This document shows positions 9,100 to 17,488 of a DNA stretch of 31,979 bases, piece after piece. The position numbers and the translations under genes are program-made. Source of the DNA: Bacillota bacterium (lineage in GTDB: Bacteria; Bacillota; Clostridia; Christensenellales; Aristaeellaceae). The notes beneath the pieces were generated by a model. It did no database searches. It was not told the DNA's origin and worked only from the letters and a program-made list of their open reading frames with translations. The first letter of the stretch is position 1, and each line of letters starts with the position of its first letter. The stretch lies in assembly GCA_023404715.1 (NCBI GenBank), contig JAEYAR010000109.1, positions 1 to 31,979 on the forward strand, written 5' to 3'.

Positions 9100-10794
9100 C
9101 TACAGCACCTGCTCCCCGCCGACGTAAAGATGGTATCCGCCCGCCGACACCTGCGACGTATCGCCTTCAAACACGCTGAGATAGCTGTCCGCCGTCAGCG
9201 TCCATGTCGACGTATCGTCCAGCGTCAGGCGCACGTCGCCCGCCAGCCCCGCCGGGTTGACCGCGCCGGTAAACTGCGATCCGTTCGTCAACGACGCCCG
9301 CAGGGCGGATATCCCGTCAACCGCGATGACGCCGGCAAGCGCCTGCGCGTCAGCGTTGAGGGTCACGTCGCCGCCGTTCGCCCCCTGCTGGCCCCAGCCG
9401 CGCGGGGAGGCGTTGCCTTCCACGCGCAGCAGCGTATCGTTCGCCAGCGCCAGCTCCACCCCTGACAGGTCGATGGTGCAGGCGGTGTTGGTGACATAAA
9501 ACATGTCGCCGCTGAGCGATGTGATGCTGCCGCCGGAGGCGGAAAACGTAGCGAGGCCGATGGCCGCGTCGCCCGACATGCTCTGGTAGATCATGATGTT
9601 GTGGATGTTTTCGCCGCCGTCATCATACGTCCCTGTCATGCTGCCGGTAACCGTGCAGTCCTCCAGCGAGACGCTGTTCTTCCCTTCGACTACCACGGCC
9701 TCGGAGGCGTTCGCGATCAGCGCGGCGTCCGCGACCTCGATATCCGCGGTGGAATAGATCGCCGGGCTGCCCGCGCCGTGCGTCACATACGTGCCGCCGC
9801 TGACGTTTACGTCCCCGCCGCCCCTGTCGCTGCGGATCGCCGCCGACGACGCGCCCTGCGTCTCAACGTCCAGGTTGGAGGCGTTCATCGTAGCGCCGCC
9901 CGTAGTCTGGATGCCGCCCGAGTTGCGTTGGCTGGTACGGATGACGCTATCCGCGATATTCACGGTCGTCCCTTTGCCGTAGCTGAACACACCGTTGCCG
10001 TTCACAGCGTCAGAGTAGACCTGCGCGCCTGTGATATTGACCGCCGCGCCGTTCAACGCGAGTAGGCCCGCGTTCGCGCCGTAAAAATCGCCATCTTCTA
10101 TATTGGAGGATTCCCCGGCCTTCTTTTCGATCGTCACGCCCGTCAGGCTCACCTGCGCGCCGTCTATGCGCAGGGCGTTTTCATCGCTGCCGGTCGAGGT
10201 ATACGTCTCGTCGGCAATGACCGCATCCGCATCCAGCGTGGTAGAGGCGCTGCCGTTGGTCACCTCTTTGCCGCCGCCGAATCCGCCGCCCGCCTGCAGG
10301 TTGCGTACGACGACCGTCGCCGCGCTGCCGTCGTCGCGCAGCACCACCTCCAAGACGGCGTTCTCGGCGATGCTGGCCGCATCCGACTGCCGACTGCCCT
10401 GTAGAAACTCCACCGTAACCGTCGTATCGTCGGCCAGGGTAAACGTGAGCGTCTCGTCCGAAGAGACAAACTCGCTCCAGCCGCCCGGTTGGCCGCCCTC
10501 GGGACCTTGCGGCCCTGTCTCGCTCGGCCGCTCGCCCGCCGGGAACTCCGGGGGCGTCCCGCCCGCATCATCCTTTCCGGGCCATTCAACCTCAGGCGGT
10601 TGCGGAAGCGCCCCGCCGGGCTGACTGCCGGGCGACGTTTGCGTAAGCTCTCCGAGCGTGCAGACGATCTGGTCGCCCTGGATGCTGTCGACCTTTAATA
10701 TGTAACGCTCCTCCGCAGCAGCCGGTGTTAAAAAGAGCGCCGCGCTGAGCAGCGCGCCCGTGCAGACGAGAGAAATTCTTTGGCGAATGTCCAT
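9100..10794 (-). CDS. Secreted repeat-rich beta-helix-like surface protein
   Basis: This 564-residue exported protein has a signal peptide ending near LTPAAAEE (about residues 1-28). A proline/glycine-rich linker follows (about 55-110: SPGSQPGGALPQPP and GGTPPEFPAGERP). From about residue 180 onward it has many short strands rich in Asn, Asp, Gly, Thr and Val, such as TTVNIADSVIRT, GGDVNVSGGTYVT and NSVSLEDCTVTG. This pattern is typical of right-handed parallel beta-helix proteins, including polysaccharide lyases and adhesins. No catalytic motif, sortase signal or S-layer domain is visible, so its activity and anchoring are unknown. ATG at 10794 is preceded on its strand by AAAGGGGTGG. It converges on the small membrane protein gene and diverges from the GH43 gene. 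Confidence 0.75.
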   Translation of the reverse strand: MDIRQRISLVCTGALLSAALFLTPAAAEERYILKVDSIQGDQIVCTLGELTQTSPGSQPGGALPQPPEVEWPGKDDAGGTPPEFPAGERPSETGPQGPEGGQPGGWSEFVSSDETLTFTLADDTTVTVEFLQGSRQSDAASIAENAVLEVVLRDDGSAATVVVRNLQAGGGFGGGKEVTNGSASTTLDADAVIADETYTSTGSDENALRIDGAQVSLTGVTIEKKAGESSNIEDGDFYGANAGLLALNGAAVNITGAQVYSDAVNGNGVFSYGKGTTVNIADSVIRTSQRNSGGIQTTGGATMNASNLDVETQGASSAAIRSDRGGGDVNVSGGTYVTHGAGSPAIYSTADIEVADAALIANASEAVVVEGKNSVSLEDCTVTGSMTGTYDDGGENIHNIMIYQSMSGDAAIGLATFSASGGSITSLSGDMFYVTNTACTIDLSGVELALANDTLLRVEGNASPRGWGQQGANGGDVTLNADAQALAGVIAVDGISALRASLTNGSQFTGAVNPAGLAGDVRLTLDDTSTWTLTADSYLSVFEGDTSQVSAGGYHLYVGGEQVL

Positions 10795-10909
10795 TTCGAC
10801 CACCCCTTTCGATAGCGCCAGTATACGCCCGTCTTTTGAACGATTTGTGGCGGCGATGTAGCGATGGGGCGAACAGTTGTGGCACGGATGCAACCGAACT
10901 GATTAAAAT

Positions 10910-10961
10910 CCCTGCGCACGCGCCATTAAATATCCCGAAATATTCGAGGGCACGCGCAGGG
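10910..10961. repeat. Inverted repeat in the divergent region before the GH43 gene
   Basis: CCCTGCGC (10910-10917) is matched by GCGCAGGG (10954-10961), with a partly pairing AT-rich interior that includes CGAAATATTCG. It lies 18 bases before the GH43 start codon, inside the 185-base region between two divergent genes. It could be an operator or a 5' leader hairpin. The arms resemble those of the terminator-like elements near 12165 and 23704, but the resemblance is weak. Confidence 0.45.
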
Positions 10962-10979
10962 CGAGAAAGGTATATAAAC

Positions 10980-11894
10980 ATGGGATTTGAAACGATTACG
11001 CTCCCCTTTCCGGCAGCAGACCCTTTTGTGCTGCATGCATCGGACGGACGGTATTATCTATACTGCACAAGCGAGGGCGGCGGCGGTTTTCCGGTACGCG
11101 TGTCGGACGATCTGCGCCACTGGGAAGAATGCGCAACCGCATTGGACGCCTCTACCGCCTCCTGGGGCCTGAAATGTTTTTGGGCGCCGGAGTGTTATGA
11201 GATCGACGGACGGTTTTACCTCTTCTACAGCGCCGATTGGAAGGAAAACCCCAGCGGAGCGCTGGAAAACTTCCGGATCGGCGTAGCGGTGGCGGATACT
11301 CCTTGCGGCCCGTTCGCCGATATGCGCGACCGGCCGCTGTTTGACCCCGGCTACCCGATCATCGATGCGAACGTCTACCGAGAGGACGGACGCTTCTACC
11401 TTACCTATTCCCGCTGCTGCTACGAGCACGAGGTCAACGGGCTGGAAGAAAGCTGGATTTACGGCGTGGAGCTGAAGCCCGATTTCTCGGGCATCATCGG
11501 CAAACCCGTAATTTTGCTAAAACCGGAACAGGCATGGGAAAACCGCTCTGCGCAGCAGACCGGGCGGCGCTGGAATGAGGGCTCCTTCCTGATGAAGCAT
11601 GGCGATACCTATTACATGACCTATTCCGCCAACTTCTTTGGCGGCATGGATTATGCGGTGGGCTACGCGACATCCAAGCATCCGCTGGGGCCCTACTGGA
11701 AGGCGGGTGTAAACCCCATCCTTGAACGTCATGCGCATGTAACCGGAACCGGCCACAGCTGTATGTTCCGCGATGCGCAGGGGCGTCTGCTCATCTGCTA
11801 TCACGGCCGAACGGAGGCGACGGGCTCCGATCGCATCGGATTTATCTCTGAGGCCGTCTTTACGCCCGAGGGCAGATTGAAAATCCTGATTTAA
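10980..11894 (+). CDS. Glycoside hydrolase family 43-type protein
   Basis: This 304-residue protein is built like a five-bladed beta-propeller glycosidase acting on arabinose- or xylose-containing glycans (arabinanase, arabinofuranosidase or xylosidase). The three expected catalytic carboxylates are visible: D14 in PAADPFV (base), D129 in PIIDANVY (pKa modulator) and E200 in RWNEGSF (acid). Strand repeats DGRYYLY, DGRFYLF, DGRFYLT and DTYYMTY mark the blades, and GTGHSCM carries the usual histidine. There is no signal peptide, so it should act in the cytoplasm on imported oligosaccharides. ATG at 10980 follows GAAAGG; the upstream in-frame ATG at 10836 lies in the divergent promoter region. 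It may belong functionally with the arabinofuranosidase-like gene at 18430. Confidence 0.88.
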   Translation: MGFETITLPFPAADPFVLHASDGRYYLYCTSEGGGGFPVRVSDDLRHWEECATALDASTASWGLKCFWAPECYEIDGRFYLFYSADWKENPSGALENFRIGVAVADTPCGPFADMRDRPLFDPGYPIIDANVYREDGRFYLTYSRCCYEHEVNGLEESWIYGVELKPDFSGIIGKPVILLKPEQAWENRSAQQTGRRWNEGSFLMKHGDTYYMTYSANFFGGMDYAVGYATSKHPLGPYWKAGVNPILERHAHVTGTGHSCMFRDAQGRLLICYHGRTEATGSDRIGFISEAVFTPEGRLKILI

Positions 11895-12130
11895 GGCGTA
11901 CGCGGTAATAGGAGACGTCGGCCCATAGCACATCCTATAGCGTAAAGGCTTTGGACGGGTATTTCCAACCGGAGAAGAGGGAATTATACATTGCTGGTTG
12001 TACGCTCGGTTTTGACTCGATAATATCATTCGCCTACTTTTTAGGAGCTAATGACGAAGGTTTATACGTCAAGCCGAATCTCTCTGGACATGGCGAGGCG
12101 TTTTTAAACGTATAGACAATGAAAGTTACT

Positions 12131-12195
12131 ATTCGACAGGATTTGGCGCTATAACAAAATTCGCCCCCTTGCGCATTTGAACGAATGCGCAGGGG
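12131..12195. repeat. Dispersed terminator-like repeat, copy A, with relic of a permease gene end
   Basis: GATTTGGCGCTATAACAAAA (12140-12159) is identical to 23684-23703. After it comes a GC-rich hairpin with 7-bp core arms (12171-12177/12184-12190), flanked by CCCC and GGGG, equivalent to the hairpin at 23704-23739. At the other copy, GATTTGGCGCTATAA encodes the last residues (DLAL) and stop of an ABC-2 permease. Here the same reading gives RQDLAL and stop, with an in-frame stop shortly upstream. It looks like a fragment of a lost permease gene plus its terminator, or a mobile terminator element. Confidence 0.7.
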
Positions 12196-12198
12196 ATT

Positions 12199-12223
12199 TT
12201 GTCTGATATGCAGACAATTTTTT
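12199..12223 (+). terminator. Intrinsic terminator downstream of the GH43 gene
   Basis: TTGTCTG (12199-12205) pairs with CAGACAA (12211-12217) around the loop ATATG, followed by six T residues (12218-12223). This is a compact plus-strand terminator. It probably ends transcription from the GH43 gene and isolates the regulator gene downstream. Confidence 0.7.
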
Positions 12224-12556
12224 GTTTCGTATCGGCGCCATCCCTGACAGATGTTTTTCCTCACGCTGCTATGGCTCGCTTTGCGCCTTCATCCGACGCT
12301 TGCTTTTTTCTTTCCCTCATGGTATTATGGTTTCGCTTGTAGTTAAATCCTCCAATTTCAGAAACAAATATATGGATTTTATGTTTATTCTTTTATGAGT
12401 CCAAATTTGATTTTAGACCATTTATTTTATATTCCATAAGAACATATAGAAAACAAATAAAATCTATAAGGCCCGAATTTAGGGTGTCATCGCATGGCAT
12501 AAATCCCCTTTAACCCGAGTGATCGCTAAAAATTGTATTTATGAGGAGGGAAGCTT

Positions 12557-14731
12557 GTGATCAAAAAACCGTTAAAAGAAGCGGCAAAAAATCTGCTTGT
12601 TACCTACGCCTTTGTTTTGTTGGCCATTGCGGCGCTGTTACCGCTGTATTACAGCAGCTATCAAAATGCGCGCAAGCTCATCGAATGGCAGACGCGGTCG
12701 CAGGCAACAGAGGGGTTTGCGAGAATCATCAACACGCTGAGTGCCATCAATTCACAGATGTCGAATCTATATAACAACAAACAAGTGTTGCGGATCGCTA
12801 TAAGCGATGATGCAAGCCGGCAGCGTCACATTAATATGTATTTTTATAATAACAACAGCGGAAAATATATGCGTGATGACAGCATCCTAGATATATTTAT
12901 TCAGTTTCGCACAAACAACGTATTGCTGATGCATCAGCGTAGCGTAGTCGATAAGCAAGCGGCCTATGGGCCGGTCTTTTATTATGCGGATATGACTTAC
13001 GAGCAGTGGCAACAACAATTGACAGAAAACAGACTATTCTGGCCTGCACAGAATGTGTATGCAGCGGACGAACTGGAGGAATGCATCACATACAATTGGT
13101 ATAATGCAGCCCATCTCTCGAGCAATATCATGATCAGTTCACTCATTCGCACGCAATATATTAAAGATAATCTGGGGTATGACGAAGATAAGAATGAATT
13201 TATATATTTAACGTCGCACGGCAATACAATGTTATTCTCGCATGGATATATGGGGAGCGTCCCGCTGACACACCCGCAGGATGGGACGGTTTCGGTTCAT
13301 GGAACGGACTATACCCTGACGGTTTTGAAGGATGATTCGCTGGGTTTGACCGCCGTGCTGGGGATCCCGGAAACCGTTTATAGTACCGCTATGCGCCCCG
13401 TCACGCGGATGTTCCTCTTCTATATTGGCATTGCATTGACGCTTACTGCCGGCGTCACGCTGGTGTATGGCTATTACCACTATAACTCGCTTACCCCGCT
13501 AATGATCTATCTGGACGCCAACAACCTGCTGAGCGGCGGCCGTAATCTGTTCGAGCAGATTCGCGCAGCCTTCTTTACGTTGGATGAGCGCGGTGAGGTG
13601 CTACGCCGGGATTACCGGCGCGCTCTCAGGCAATGTCGTACGCTCGCATTTGATCATGCGCTGTCAGGGCTGCCGCTCGACGAGGATGAGCGGGCGTTGC
13701 TTGGCAAATGGTCGACACTCTCCGGCCCCTACGCGCTTCTCTCGATTAGCCAGATCTCTGGGCAATCACATTTATCGTCATCCGCATGCAGTGCCGCTAT
13801 CAAGAATCTGGCTGAGGGGATATGGTCAGAATGCCATCTGCACATTATCTCGGCGAACCGGTGGATCTGTCTTATTCCAAGCACAGATGGAATACACAAG
13901 AAACTGGAACTGCTCTGCGCGCAAATGCTTAAGGAGCTCGATGCCTCCTTTTTGTACGGTGTCAGCGCGGTGCAGGAGAACATTGACCAGTTGTGCCTGG
14001 CAGGAACCCAAGCGAATCATGCCCTGATGAACGCTACTTTGGAGCAAAAAATCGTCTTTTATGCACCGCGTTCTTCGTCCATGTGCCTTCTTGCCCCGTT
14101 TGCCCAGTATAAAAACCTCCAGGAGCAATTACAGGCAGGAAACCGGGAAAAAGTCAATGTACTTTTAGCGTTCTTTCGCCAGCATATCCTATCGCCGGAG
14201 CTAAATTCATGGCAAAAACAAAATATTATTTACAATCTCCAATGTGTATTGCATGCGGCATTTAACGACGATACATTAAATTTTGTCGGTATGCCCAACG
14301 ACGCCACGGCGCCTCTTCAATCGCGCATAGAGGAAATCGAAACGACCGCCATGAGACTATGCGACCGCTTGGAGCAGCGGCGGCAAAGCGTGGGGGCCGT
14401 ACGGGTTGAACAGATCCTTTCCTATATCGATGCAAACTATCGGAATTCATCGCTGTGTCTCGCATGGCTGGCGCAAGAATTCCATATGTCGGAAAGCCGC
14501 ATATCACAATATATCAAAACGTATACGGGGCGGAATTATACCGCGCTGTTGGAGGAGAAACGGATGCAGGAGGCCATGCGGCTGCTAAAGCAAAGCGACA
14601 TGACGATCGACGAAATCTACGCTCAGGTAGGCTATGAATACAAAAATACGTTTTATAAGAGCTTTAAGCGCTACTATGGCACATCCCCCAACAAATACCG
14701 AATAGCCGGCGAGCAATTGGACAATTTTTAA
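12557..14731 (+). CDS. Membrane-bound AraC-family transcriptional regulator with extracellular sensor
   Basis: This 724-residue protein combines a sensor and a DNA-binding domain in one chain. Helix 1 (about 14-37) and helix 2 (about 285-306) enclose an extracellular region of about 245 residues. A cytoplasmic linker region follows (about 310-610). The C-terminus (about 614-720) is an AraC double helix-turn-helix, with QILSYIDANYRNSSLCLAWLA and the family signature AMRLLKQSDMTIDEIYAQVGY ahead of FYKSFKRYYGTSPNKYR. GTG at 12557 follows GAGGAGGG. This architecture is common beside LplABC-type sugar importers in Firmicutes, where it activates the neighbouring transport genes. The target here is most likely the solute-binding protein, permease and hydrolase genes immediately downstream. 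The ligand is unknown. Confidence 0.9.
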   Translation: MIKKPLKEAAKNLLVTYAFVLLAIAALLPLYYSSYQNARKLIEWQTRSQATEGFARIINTLSAINSQMSNLYNNKQVLRIAISDDASRQRHINMYFYNNNSGKYMRDDSILDIFIQFRTNNVLLMHQRSVVDKQAAYGPVFYYADMTYEQWQQQLTENRLFWPAQNVYAADELEECITYNWYNAAHLSSNIMISSLIRTQYIKDNLGYDEDKNEFIYLTSHGNTMLFSHGYMGSVPLTHPQDGTVSVHGTDYTLTVLKDDSLGLTAVLGIPETVYSTAMRPVTRMFLFYIGIALTLTAGVTLVYGYYHYNSLTPLMIYLDANNLLSGGRNLFEQIRAAFFTLDERGEVLRRDYRRALRQCRTLAFDHALSGLPLDEDERALLGKWSTLSGPYALLSISQISGQSHLSSSACSAAIKNLAEGIWSECHLHIISANRWICLIPSTDGIHKKLELLCAQMLKELDASFLYGVSAVQENIDQLCLAGTQANHALMNATLEQKIVFYAPRSSSMCLLAPFAQYKNLQEQLQAGNREKVNVLLAFFRQHILSPELNSWQKQNIIYNLQCVLHAAFNDDTLNFVGMPNDATAPLQSRIEEIETTAMRLCDRLEQRRQSVGAVRVEQILSYIDANYRNSSLCLAWLAQEFHMSESRISQYIKTYTGRNYTALLEEKRMQEAMRLLKQSDMTIDEIYAQVGYEYKNTFYKSFKRYYGTSPNKYRIAGEQLDNF

Positions 14732-14733
14732 TG

Positions 14734-14785
14734 TTTGAAAAATTTGAAGCGTTAAAACGGTTCAAATCCGCAAAAATTTTTCAAA
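14734..14785. promoter_or_regulatory. Nested inverted repeats, likely operator of the glycan operon
   Basis: TTTGAAAAATTT (14734-14745) is the exact reverse complement of the sequence at 14774-14785. Between them, a second palindrome spans 14743-14766 (TTTGAA and TTCAAA outer arms around CGTTAAAACG). The whole set lies 63 bases before the solute-binding protein start. TTGACG at 14786-14791 may be the -35 box directly after it, but its -10 box is poor, as expected for an activator-dependent promoter. Binding by the adjacent AraC regulator is an inference. Confidence 0.55.
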
Positions 14786-14848
14786 TTGACGATGTGAAGA
14801 GCGGAGTGATAGGCTGTGGATACATTTAAACGACAGGAGGCCGATCCC

Positions 14849-16486
14849 ATGAAACATCCCCTGGCACTGCTTCTCTCTGTGCTATTGTGCATAGGCACAA
14901 TCCCCGCGCTGGCCGAAGTTCAGCTCAATGAGCCCGGCACACTTCCCATTGCAAGGGAAACCGGATCCGAAACGCTGAGCATCGCCATTTCCGACAAGAC
15001 CAACATTGAAGACTTTGAAACCAACTACAATACAAAGCGCATCGAAGAACTGACTGGCGTGAACATTGAGTTCGTCATCCTACCTGCCAGCGATGCTCAA
15101 GCCAAAATGGATCTCATGGTCAGCTCCGGCAGCAAGCTGCCTGACCTGCTGACGGTTGGCATCGGCGACGACCTGCGTCGCTTCAACTACGGTCAAGAGG
15201 GAATTCTGATACCGCTCAACGACCTGTATGATCGTTTGGGCCAACCGTTTCGCACCCGTTGCCAGGAGGCAGGGCTGGATCCGGATGCCATCCTCAAGCG
15301 CGTCACATCGCCGGACGGCAATATTTACGGCGCACCGTTCTATGACTGGCACATTCCAAACGTCCTCTCTCAGCGCGCTTGGATCAACAAGACGTGGCTG
15401 GACAAGTTAAATCTGGAGGTTCCCAAGACGACGGATGAACTCGTAGCCATACTTCAGGCCTTCCGTGATCAGGATCCCAACGGCAACGGCATCAATGACG
15501 AAATACCCATGATCGGCAGTGAATCCGTATGGCATTCCAGCGCGCCTGGCTGGTTAATGAACGCGTTTATTTATAACGATAATGACGCTGATAATTACTA
15601 TCTGCCCCTTTCCACCACGGGCGGTAACCTGGATGTATCCTACGACAAGGAAGCCTATCGCGAATTCTTGCGCTTCGCGAACATGCTGGTGGAAGAAAAG
15701 CTCCTTTCTCCGCTCAGCTTTACGATGGACGGCACGCAGTATAACGCAATGCTTGCCGCGCAGCCCCCGACCGTCGGCATCGCAGTGAACTGCGATTACC
15801 TAAGTTTTGTCGGCCTGGACGACGAATACGTAGCGCTTGAAGTGCTCGCAGGGCCTGAAGGCGTTCAGTATGCGACGACGTATGTGCCGCCGTGTAACGC
15901 AGTTATGGGCATCTCACGAGACTGCGAGAACATAGATCTCGCGTTTCTATTCATGAACTATCAGATGCTCGACAAGTGGGAGCGCATCACCTTCCGTTGG
16001 GGTGAAGAGGGCGTCGACTGGCGTCGCGCTGAGGAAAGCGACCTACACCCCTATGAAAAAGCCGCCGGTTATAAATCCGACATCTACCTGTATAACGCCC
16101 TTTGGGGAGCGCCAAACAACACCATTTGGCAGGGAGCCTGCGAATTCCCCGCGATTGTCACGGGCGATCAGCAGCTAGCGGCTCCCTCCTCAGAGGATGC
16201 GCCGGAATTCATGTATGCAAAGAATCATGAACTCAACGCCCCGCATTCTATCGCGTATGACGACATCGTATCTAAGATTACTTATACGGCCGAAGAATAC
16301 GAGCGCTGGAATGATCAGCGTACCGCGATTAAGAGTTACGTCAAGGAGGCCCGCGCATTGTTCATCATGGGCGAAATGTCCGTGGAGAACGATTGGGATG
16401 CGTATATCGATGAGCTGAACGCAATGGAATACAAGGATATGCTCGCCGTAGATCAAGCCGCTTATGACCGCATGATGGCTGATTAA
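14849..16486 (+). CDS. Extracellular solute-binding protein of the arabinoside-type importer
   Basis: This 545-residue exported protein resembles LplA/LipO-type binding proteins for oligosaccharides. The signal peptide (1-24) ends PALA before EVQL. C14 sits in VLLC, which is a poor lipobox, so signal peptidase I cleavage is favoured. The segment FRDQDPNGNGINDEIPM carries the acidic calcium-loop-like motif seen in this group, and KTWLDKLNLEVPKTTDELV is a typical family stretch. ATG at 14849 follows CAGGAGG with 8-base spacing. An in-frame GTG at 14816 is not supported by a ribosome site. The gene heads a transport operon with two permeases, a GH127-type hydrolase and an isomerase. No ATPase gene is present, so a shared MsmK-like ATPase encoded elsewhere is likely. 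Confidence 0.92.
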   Translation: MKHPLALLLSVLLCIGTIPALAEVQLNEPGTLPIARETGSETLSIAISDKTNIEDFETNYNTKRIEELTGVNIEFVILPASDAQAKMDLMVSSGSKLPDLLTVGIGDDLRRFNYGQEGILIPLNDLYDRLGQPFRTRCQEAGLDPDAILKRVTSPDGNIYGAPFYDWHIPNVLSQRAWINKTWLDKLNLEVPKTTDELVAILQAFRDQDPNGNGINDEIPMIGSESVWHSSAPGWLMNAFIYNDNDADNYYLPLSTTGGNLDVSYDKEAYREFLRFANMLVEEKLLSPLSFTMDGTQYNAMLAAQPPTVGIAVNCDYLSFVGLDDEYVALEVLAGPEGVQYATTYVPPCNAVMGISRDCENIDLAFLFMNYQMLDKWERITFRWGEEGVDWRRAEESDLHPYEKAAGYKSDIYLYNALWGAPNNTIWQGACEFPAIVTGDQQLAAPSSEDAPEFMYAKNHELNAPHSIAYDDIVSKITYTAEEYERWNDQRTAIKSYVKEARALFIMGEMSVENDWDAYIDELNAMEYKDMLAVDQAAYDRMMAD

Positions 16487-16504
16487 CGTACCTTAATGAC
16501 CACG

Positions 16505-16531
16505 CCCCGGGGATATTGCCCCGGGGTTTTT
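16505..16531 (+). terminator. Intra-operon terminator after the solute-binding protein gene
   Basis: CCCCGGGG at 16505-16512 and 16519-16526 pair around ATATTG, and five T residues follow. It stands 18 bases after the stop codon and 14 bases before the permease start. It should stop most transcripts, so that the binding protein is made in excess over the permeases. Confidence 0.8.
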
Positions 16532-16544
16532 AGGAGATGTTGGT

Positions 16545-17474
16545 GTGAAGAAGAGCATTCAAAGGCCTTTGCTGGCGCGCCGCATGCGTGAAAGCTGGCA
16601 GATGTACCTGTTTCTGCTCATCCCGGTCGTATGGCTGATCATCTTTCGCTATGTGCCGATGGCTGGCGTACAGTTGGCCTTCCGCAAATATAGCATCAGC
16701 GGCGGCATCTGGGGCAGCCGATGGGTTGGATTACAGAACTTTAACCGCTTTTTTAATTCCTATCAATGTGAACGCATTCTACGCAACACGGTCGCGCTTT
16801 CGCTCTACAGCATCATCGCGAATTTCCCCATCCCTATTCTTCTGGCGCTGCTTCTAAACGTCATGCCGAACCTTCGGTATAAAAAGACCGTGCAGATGGT
16901 TACCTATGCACCCTATTTCATTTCTACCACCGTAATGGTCGGTATGCTGTTGGCGTTGTTCAATTCGAGAAACGGGCTGTACGCCTCCTTACATTACGCG
17001 CTGTCCGGCGCTTACCCGAGCGATCTATTCAGTTCGGCAGCTGCATTCCCGCATCTATACGTTTGGTCGGGCGTGTGGCAGTATACGGGTTGGAATACCA
17101 TCATTTACATCGCTGCGCTTTCCTCCGTCGACATGCAGCTGCATGAGGCTGCGGAGATCGACGGTGCAAGCCGTTTGCAACGCATATGGCATATCGATTT
17201 GCCTTGCATCCTGCCCACAGCTGCGATTTTGCTCATTCTCAATGCAGGCAATTTGATGAGCGTCGGTTTTGAAAAGGTCTATCTAATGCAGAACGACCTG
17301 AATTTGCGAGCTTCTGAGGTCATATCGACGTATGTATATAAGATCGGTTTGACCGGCATGACGGATTACTCATTATCCACCGCAATCGGTTTATTTAACT
17401 CGCTTATCAACATGACCATGCTGCTGATTGTGAACTTCGTCACGAGCAAGCTCAGCGGTACAGGACTGTTTTGA
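16545..17474 (+). CDS. ABC sugar permease (LplB/UgpA type)
   Basis: This 309-residue integral membrane protein is the first of two permease subunits for the importer served by the binding protein just upstream. Six hydrophobic segments are visible, beginning at about 18-38 (MYLFLLIPVVWLIIFRYVP). The cytoplasmic EAA loop that contacts the ATPase reads HEAAEIDGASRLQRIWHIDLP. YVPMAGVQLAFRKY near the N-terminus is typical of the LplB/YtcP branch. GTG at 16545 is preceded by TAGGAG. Its stop codon is 14 bases before the second permease start. The paralogous system on the minus strand near the right edge has the same organisation. Confidence 0.93.
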   Translation: MKKSIQRPLLARRMRESWQMYLFLLIPVVWLIIFRYVPMAGVQLAFRKYSISGGIWGSRWVGLQNFNRFFNSYQCERILRNTVALSLYSIIANFPIPILLALLLNVMPNLRYKKTVQMVTYAPYFISTTVMVGMLLALFNSRNGLYASLHYALSGAYPSDLFSSAAAFPHLYVWSGVWQYTGWNTIIYIAALSSVDMQLHEAAEIDGASRLQRIWHIDLPCILPTAAILLILNAGNLMSVGFEKVYLMQNDLNLRASEVISTYVYKIGLTGMTDYSLSTAIGLFNSLINMTMLLIVNFVTSKLSGTGLF

Positions 17475-17488
17475 AGGAGGAGCAGATA

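Larger units (their letters stand above)
11895..12556. other. Non-coding gap between the GH43 gene and the AraC regulator
   Basis: This 662-base gap has no credible gene. It contains a copy of a terminator-like repeat (12131-12195), an intrinsic terminator for the plus strand (12199-12223) and an AT-rich tract from about 12350 to 12475. The tract is the likely promoter region of the regulator gene, but I cannot assign -35/-10 boxes with confidence. The 76-residue minus-strand frame at 12034-12264 is generated by the repeat and is not counted as a gene. Confidence 0.7.

Noticed and set aside
12034..12264. A 76-residue minus-strand frame with a segment similar to one at 23548-23748
   Set aside because: The similarity comes from the duplicated terminator element read in the same frame, not from a protein family.
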